A stretch of 55,161 nt of DNA, from assembly GCA_944385405.1 (NCBI GenBank), contig CALWXB010000010.1, positions 1-55,161 on the forward strand, in the 5' to 3' direction. Below, piece by piece: positions 49,395 to 55,161 of this stretch. Made by a program: the position numbers and the translations under genes. Numbering within the stretch: position 1 is the stretch's first letter; each line of letters opens with the position of its first letter. Under the pieces are notes generated by a model. The model was not told where the DNA came from and did not search any database. It saw only the letters and a list, made by a program, of their open reading frames with translations. This stretch comes from an uncultured Oscillospiraceae bacterium (GTDB lineage: Bacteria; Bacillota; Clostridia; Oscillospirales; Oscillospiraceae).

Positions 49395-49827
49395 GGCCCT
49401 GTCCGCTCTGACGGAGGGACGGCCCCTGGAGGAGCTGGCCCGCCTGGAGATGGCGGAGCATCTGGCCTTCTGCGACCTGTGCCTCCAGCGCTACACCGAC
49501 GCCCTGGCGGGCACGGAGCTGGCGGCGCCACCCGCCTCCTGCCGGGAGGGGCTGTGGCGCCGGGTCCGGGCCCGGGCCATCCGCCTTGTCACCAGCCGCT
49601 ACGCCACCGCCGCGGCGGCGGTGCTCCTGGCGCTGACACTGGTCTGGAGCGATATCGGACGCCCCACGGACCTCTCCCCCGACCCGCCCGCCGTCTCCCA
49701 CCGCATCCAGTCCCACCTGGCGTGGTGGAACGACTCCCTGGACCGGGCGGTATCCGGCCTGGCCGATCTGCTGGACGCCGTGGGCGGCCGGCTCTCTGAA
49801 TCCACACAAGGAGGAATCCACTCATGA
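49357..49827 (+). CDS. Putative anti-sigma factor with membrane helix
   Basis: This 156-residue protein has an N-terminal zf-HC2-like block (LARLEMAEHLAFCDLCLQRYTD, HxxxCxxC). A membrane helix follows (about 91-105, ATAAAAVLLALTLVW) and then an outer region with Trp residues. It directly follows the sigma gene with its own AAAGGAGGGG, overlapping the sigma 3' end by 38 nt, and overlaps the next gene by 4 nt. Position and zinc motif argue for an anti-sigma role. Confidence 0.8.
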   Translation: MEIFRADGHLTDEALSALTEGRPLEELARLEMAEHLAFCDLCLQRYTDALAGTELAAPPASCREGLWRRVRARAIRLVTSRYATAAAAVLLALTLVWSDIGRPTDLSPDPPAVSHRIQSHLAWWNDSLDRAVSGLADLLDAVGGRLSESTQGGIHS

Positions 49828-50402
49828 GACCCAAACACGGACTGCTGTTTTTTCTCTCTTCCTGCGTCCCCGGCTGCGGCCAGATGCACCAGGGCTACAT
49901 GAAGCGGGGCGTCTCCATCCTCACCGCCTTCTGCATCCTGTTCGCCCTGGCGGTGTTTCTGGAGATCGGCGCGGTGGCGGTGCTGATGCTGCCGGTGTGG
50001 CTCTATTCCTTTTTTGACAGCTACAACCTCCGCGCCCGGATGCTGGACGGCACCGCCGAGCCGGACGCCTACCTCTTCGGCCTTTCGGACATGGACTCCC
50101 GGAAGCTGGCGGCGCTCTGCCGCAAACGCCACAGCCTCATCGGCTGGGCCCTGGTGGCCATCGGCGTCTACGCCCTGTATGAGCGCCTGGCCGGACGGGT
50201 GCTGTCCCAGCTGCTGTGGCGGATCGAGGGCCTGGACTGGCTCTATTCCCTGCTGGTCTACGACCTGCCCCGGCTGGCGGTGACGGTGCTCATCATCGCC
50301 CTGGGCGTGTGGTTCATCCGGGGCCCCCGCGCATCCGCCCCCGACGACATCCCGCCCTTCACCCCGCCTGCCGGAGAGGAGGACCGCCATGACCAGCTTT
50401 GA
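49824..50402 (+). CDS. TM2-like membrane protein
   Basis: This 192-residue protein opens with a TM2-domain-like motif (VPGCGQMHQGYMKRGVSILTAF, G-x-G-Q-x2-x-G-Y pattern). About four membrane helices and a Pro-rich C-terminal tail follow. It is translationally coupled to the putative anti-sigma gene and to the next membrane protein. Function is unknown; together they look like an envelope-stress operon. Confidence 0.78.
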   Translation: MRPKHGLLFFLSSCVPGCGQMHQGYMKRGVSILTAFCILFALAVFLEIGAVAVLMLPVWLYSFFDSYNLRARMLDGTAEPDAYLFGLSDMDSRKLAALCRKRHSLIGWALVAIGVYALYERLAGRVLSQLLWRIEGLDWLYSLLVYDLPRLAVTVLIIALGVWFIRGPRASAPDDIPPFTPPAGEEDRHDQL

Positions 50403-50721
50403 GGAAACCCGGGCCCCGCAGACGCCGCCCCGGCGCCGGGCGGGCACCTTTACCCTGGGCATCGTGCTGATCGCCGCCGGCACACTGATGGCCCTGTCCC
50501 TCTTCTTCCCGGAGCTGGATCTCCGCTGGGCGCTGAAGGCCTCCCCGCTGATCCTCATCTCCCTGGGCGCGGAGGTGCTGCTGGCCGCCCGGGGCGGCGC
50601 CCGGGTGAAATACGACTGGGCGGCCATGGTGCTGTGCTTCCTGCTCACCGGCGGGGCGCTGTGCCTGTACGCGGCGGCCTGGATGCTGCTGCACGTCCCG
50701 GACTGGTATCTCTATTGGTAA
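50389..50721 (+). CDS. Three-helix membrane protein, LiaF/DUF5668-like
   Basis: This 110-residue protein has three hydrophobic segments (about 20-40, 48-66 and 76-100). GIVLIAAGTLMALSLFF and the pattern LKASPLILISLGAEVLL resemble the membrane half of LiaF-type proteins. It overlaps the upstream gene by 14 nt and is the last gene of the second sigma operon. Confidence 0.72.
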   Translation: MTSFEETRAPQTPPRRRAGTFTLGIVLIAAGTLMALSLFFPELDLRWALKASPLILISLGAEVLLAARGGARVKYDWAAMVLCFLLTGGALCLYAAAWMLLHVPDWYLYW

Positions 50722-50726
50722 AAAGA

Positions 50727-50768
50727 AGCAGTCCCCCGGCTCTTCAGGAGCCGGGGGACTGCTTTTTC
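50727..50768. terminator. Strong terminator between the sigma operon and tex
   Basis: A 16-bp perfect stem (AGCAGTCCCCCGGCTC) with a TTCAG loop and TTTTT is usable in both directions. Confidence 0.92.
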
Positions 50769-50771
50769 TGT

Positions 50772-52937
<2,166 letters not shown>

Positions 52938-52971
52938 GCTTCCTTCCTTTCTGCATCCTGATAAGCAGAGC

Positions 52972-53001
52972 GGACGGGGACCGGATGCGCGGTCCCCGTC
53001 C
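52972..53001 (-). terminator. Hairpin between the DUF1846 gene and tex
   Basis: An 11-bp perfect stem GGACGGGGACC with a short loop. A second small stem (GCGGTCC/GGACCGC, around 53007) lies beside it. No T-run is seen, so termination is uncertain. Confidence 0.4.
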
Positions 53002-53030
53002 TGCCGGCGGTCCCGCAGGACCGCTTGTCC

Positions 53031-54515
53031 TTATTTATGATAGAGCCGCTTCGTCTCGTACCGCGGCTCGCAGCTGACGTTGATGCCCAGCCGCTTGAGG
53101 AGCTTTTCGTCCACGTCGCTGAGGATCACGGTGAAGTGGGCGTCGCAGCCCCGGAGCTTTGGCAGCTGCTGCTGGGCCAGCTCCGCCAGGGGATTGGTCA
53201 GGGCGGAGATGGTCAGCGCCATCAGCACCTCGTCGGTGTGGAGCCGGGGGTTCTTGTGGCCCAGATACTCCGTTTTCAGCCGGCACACCGGCTCCAGCAC
53301 CTGGGCGGAGATCAGCTCGAACTGGTCGGCGATGCCCCCCAGGGCCTTCAGCGCGTTGAGCAGCATGGCCGAGGCCGCGCCCAGGGTGTCGGAGGTCCGG
53401 CCGGTGACCACCCGTCCGTCCGGCAGCACCATGGCGCCGGCGGGGCCGCCGGTGGTCTCCGCCTTCAAAAGGGCCGCGGACACCGCCGGGCAGATCTCCG
53501 GCGTCACGTCCGCCTGCTGCATCACCAGCTCCAGCTTCCGCACCACTTCCTCGTCACACTTGCCCTGGACCCGCTCCACGCAGGCGGTGTAGTACCGCCG
53601 CAGGATCTCCATGCGGCTGGCGGCGCGGCAGGCCTCGTCGTCCACGATGCATTTGCCCGCCATGTTGACGCCCATGTCCGTGGGGGACTTGTAGGGAGAC
53701 TCCCCCTGGATCTTCTTGAAAATGGCGTTGAGCACCGGGAAGATCTCCACGTCCCGGTTGTAGTTGACGGCGGTGGTGCCGTAGGCCTCCAGGTGGAAGG
53801 GGTCGATCATGTTCACGTCGTCCAGGTCCGCGGTGGCGGCCTCGTAGGCCAGATTCACCGGGTGCTTGAGGGGCAGGTTCCAGACGGGGAACGTCTCATA
53901 CTTGGCATACCCGGCGGTGATGCCCCGGCGGTAGTCGTGGTAGAGCTGGCTGAGGCAGGTGGCCATCTTGCCGCTGCCGGGGCCGGGGGCCGTCACCACC
54001 ACCAGGGACCGGGTGGTCTCCACATAGTCGTTCTTTCCCAGGCCCTCATCGCTGACGATGTGGGGCACGTCGGAGGGGTAGCCCGCGATGGGATAATGCC
54101 GGCAGCACCGGATGCCCAGGGCGCCCAGCCGCTTCAAAAAGGCGTCGGCGGCGCTCTGGTGGCGGTACTGGGTCACCACCACGCTGCCCACGTACAGGTC
54201 CAGGCTGCGGAAGATGTCGATGAGGCGCAGCACGTCCTCGTCGTAGGTGATGCCCAGGTCCCCCCGGATCTTGTTCTTCTCGATGTCCGAGGCATTGATG
54301 GCGATGAGGATCTCCACGTCCTCCTTGAGCTGCTGGAGCATCCGGATCTTGCTGTCCGGCTCGAAGCCCGGCAGCACCCGGGAGGCGTGGTAATCGTCGA
54401 AGAGCTTGCCGCCGAACTCCAGATACAGCTTCCCGCCGAACTGGGCGATGCGGTTTTTGATCTGCTGGGACTGGGTCACCAGGTACTTTTGATTGTCAAA
54501 TCCAATGGCTGCCAT
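53031..54515 (-). CDS. DUF1846 family protein
   Basis: This 494-residue protein belongs to DUF1846, a family common in Firmicutes without a firm function. It begins MAAIGFDNQKYLVTQSQQI and contains a nucleotide-loop-like GPGSGKMATCLSQLYHDY. Other blocks are DPFHLEAYGTTAVNYNRDVE and MVLPDGRVVTGRTSDTLGA. The start at 54515 is chosen because a weak AAAGGGG lies upstream and family members begin at this point. A TATACT box lies about 50 nt upstream. It is divergent from purA. Confidence 0.88.
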   Translation of the reverse strand: MAAIGFDNQKYLVTQSQQIKNRIAQFGGKLYLEFGGKLFDDYHASRVLPGFEPDSKIRMLQQLKEDVEILIAINASDIEKNKIRGDLGITYDEDVLRLIDIFRSLDLYVGSVVVTQYRHQSAADAFLKRLGALGIRCCRHYPIAGYPSDVPHIVSDEGLGKNDYVETTRSLVVVTAPGPGSGKMATCLSQLYHDYRRGITAGYAKYETFPVWNLPLKHPVNLAYEAATADLDDVNMIDPFHLEAYGTTAVNYNRDVEIFPVLNAIFKKIQGESPYKSPTDMGVNMAGKCIVDDEACRAASRMEILRRYYTACVERVQGKCDEEVVRKLELVMQQADVTPEICPAVSAALLKAETTGGPAGAMVLPDGRVVTGRTSDTLGAASAMLLNALKALGGIADQFELISAQVLEPVCRLKTEYLGHKNPRLHTDEVLMALTISALTNPLAELAQQQLPKLRGCDAHFTVILSDVDEKLLKRLGINVSCEPRYETKRLYHK

Positions 54516-54596
54516 TTTATGAAACGCCCCTTTGCTGTTGTTGAACTCAAATCGCGTTTCAGTATACCACAACTCCCCTCCTTTGGGAAGAGCCGG

Positions 54597-54612
54597 AATA
54601 GGTCGACCTATT
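54597..54612. promoter_or_regulatory. 16-bp perfect palindrome, candidate operator
   Basis: AATAGGTCGACCTATT is perfectly self-complementary over 16 bp. It lies between the divergent DUF1846 and purA genes, about 35 bp upstream of the purA -35 box. Confidence 0.5.
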
Positions 54613-54646
54613 AGGGAAACTGATTGCCGCCATCACAAGTTGATGC

Positions 54647-54675
54647 TTTACTATTGGCCGGGAGGCCGGTATAAT
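54647..54675 (+). promoter_or_regulatory. purA promoter
   Basis: TTTACT (54647-54652) and TATAAT (54670-54675) are 17 bp apart, about 60 nt before purA. Confidence 0.55.
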
Positions 54676-54736
54676 ATCTTATGCTGGGTTTTTATGGCCA
54701 GCCGGATCGAATTCAAAACCGGGAGGTTTTTGCATT

Positions 54737-55161
54737 ATGTCAAATTGCGCCATTGTAGGCATCAACTGGGGCGACGAGGGCAAGGGCCGCATGGTAGACC
54801 TGCTCACCGGGGACTACGATGTGGTGGTCCGCTACCAGGGCGGCGGCAACGCCGGCCACACCGTCGTCAACGACCTGGGCAAGTTCGCCCTGCACCTGCT
54901 GCCCTCGGGCATCTTCCGCCCCGGCGTGGTGAACATCCTGGGCAACGGCGTGGCCCTGGACTGCGAGAACCTCTGGAGCGAGATGCAGGACGTCATGGCA
55001 AAGGGCGTGTCCATCACCCCGGAGAACCTGAAGATCAGCGACCGGGCCTCTTTGCTCCTGCCCTGGCACCGGGATCTGGACGCGCTGGAGGAGGCCCGCC
55101 TGGCGGACAAGAAGTACGGCTCCACCAAGCAGGGCATCGCCCCCTTCTACTCCGACAAGTA
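54737..55161 (+). CDS. purA: Adenylosuccinate synthetase, N-terminal part (3' end outside window)
   Basis: PurA joins IMP and aspartate with GTP, the first committed step to AMP. The visible 141 residues carry the GTP-binding NWGDEGKGRMVDLL (catalytic Asp and Lys), the RYQGGGNAGHTVV block (catalytic His) and LLPSGIFRPGVVNILGNG. A Leu-rich DRASLLLPWHRDLD follows, as in the family. The ATG follows GGGAGG. The gene is cut by the window end. Confidence 0.97.
   Translation, partial: MSNCAIVGINWGDEGKGRMVDLLTGDYDVVVRYQGGGNAGHTVVNDLGKFALHLLPSGIFRPGVVNILGNGVALDCENLWSEMQDVMAKGVSITPENLKISDRASLLLPWHRDLDALEEARLADKKYGSTKQGIAPFYSDK

Overview
The window is about 55 kb of G+C-rich chromosome (roughly two thirds G+C by eye) that looks like a gut-type Firmicute of the Oscillospiraceae (Oscillibacter/Flavonifractor/Lawsonibacter-like). 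The case rests on a spoIIE sporulation gene, the Firmicutes order rimP-nusA-rnpM-ylxQ-infB-rbfA-nrnA-truB-ribF, anaerobe oxygen defence (desulfoferrodoxin and rubredoxin), strong AGGAGG ribosome binding sites and several TTG/GTG starts. The placement is inferred from gene content only. No tRNA, rRNA, CRISPR array, prophage or transposase gene was seen.

Layout. 1-7.1 kb: the end of an iron-dependent alcohol dehydrogenase, a 0.6 kb gene-poor gap, a 32-residue membrane peptide gene with its own promoter and terminator, an HtrA protease (minus), then an FAD oxidoreductase, a D-2-hydroxyacid dehydrogenase and a second iron alcohol dehydrogenase. 7.1-12.2 kb: an AraC regulator, thyA-folA, recG and a small membrane protein. 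12.2-20.5 kb: a YfbR-like nucleotidase with mtaB (minus), a cysteine desulfurase-MATE-rlmA cluster, an MBL-fold hydrolase, a DUF4349 lipoprotein and an FMN-dependent hydroxyacid oxidase. 20.5-26 kb (minus): desulfoferrodoxin, a LarA-like/split UxaA operon, an SGNH hydrolase and a sugar nucleotidyltransferase. 26-28 kb: zur-znuC-znuB with an operator over the promoter start. 28-36.7 kb: the translation and ribosome-maturation operon, interrupted after infB by a hairpin-rich insertion that repeats the end of infB. 36.7-40.8 kb (minus): a siroheme reductase, a 90-residue membrane protein and spoIIE. 40.9-44.2 kb: dusB, an ECF sigma/anti-sigma pair and queT behind a structured leader. 44.2-48.7 kb (minus): rubredoxin, a three-part pyruvyltransferase/ferredoxin/FrhB fusion, a dCMP deaminase and an NSS transporter. 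48.8-50.7 kb: a second ECF sigma/anti-sigma module with two membrane proteins. 50.8-55 kb: tex and a DUF1846 gene (minus), then the start of purA.

The most interesting signal is regulatory. The desulfoferrodoxin and rubredoxin genes lie 23 kb apart but have the same type of 14-bp inverted repeat (GTTG-N6-CAAC). In both it sits at exactly the same distance from the -10 box, with a poor -35 box, and its centre falls at about -41.5. That is the position of a class II activator of the CRP/FNR type and suggests a small superoxide-reductase regulon. Other points worth a look are the infB-end duplication, the pyruvyltransferase-FrhB fusion, the LarA/UxaA operon, the attenuator-like leader of queT and the long basic tail on YlxQ.
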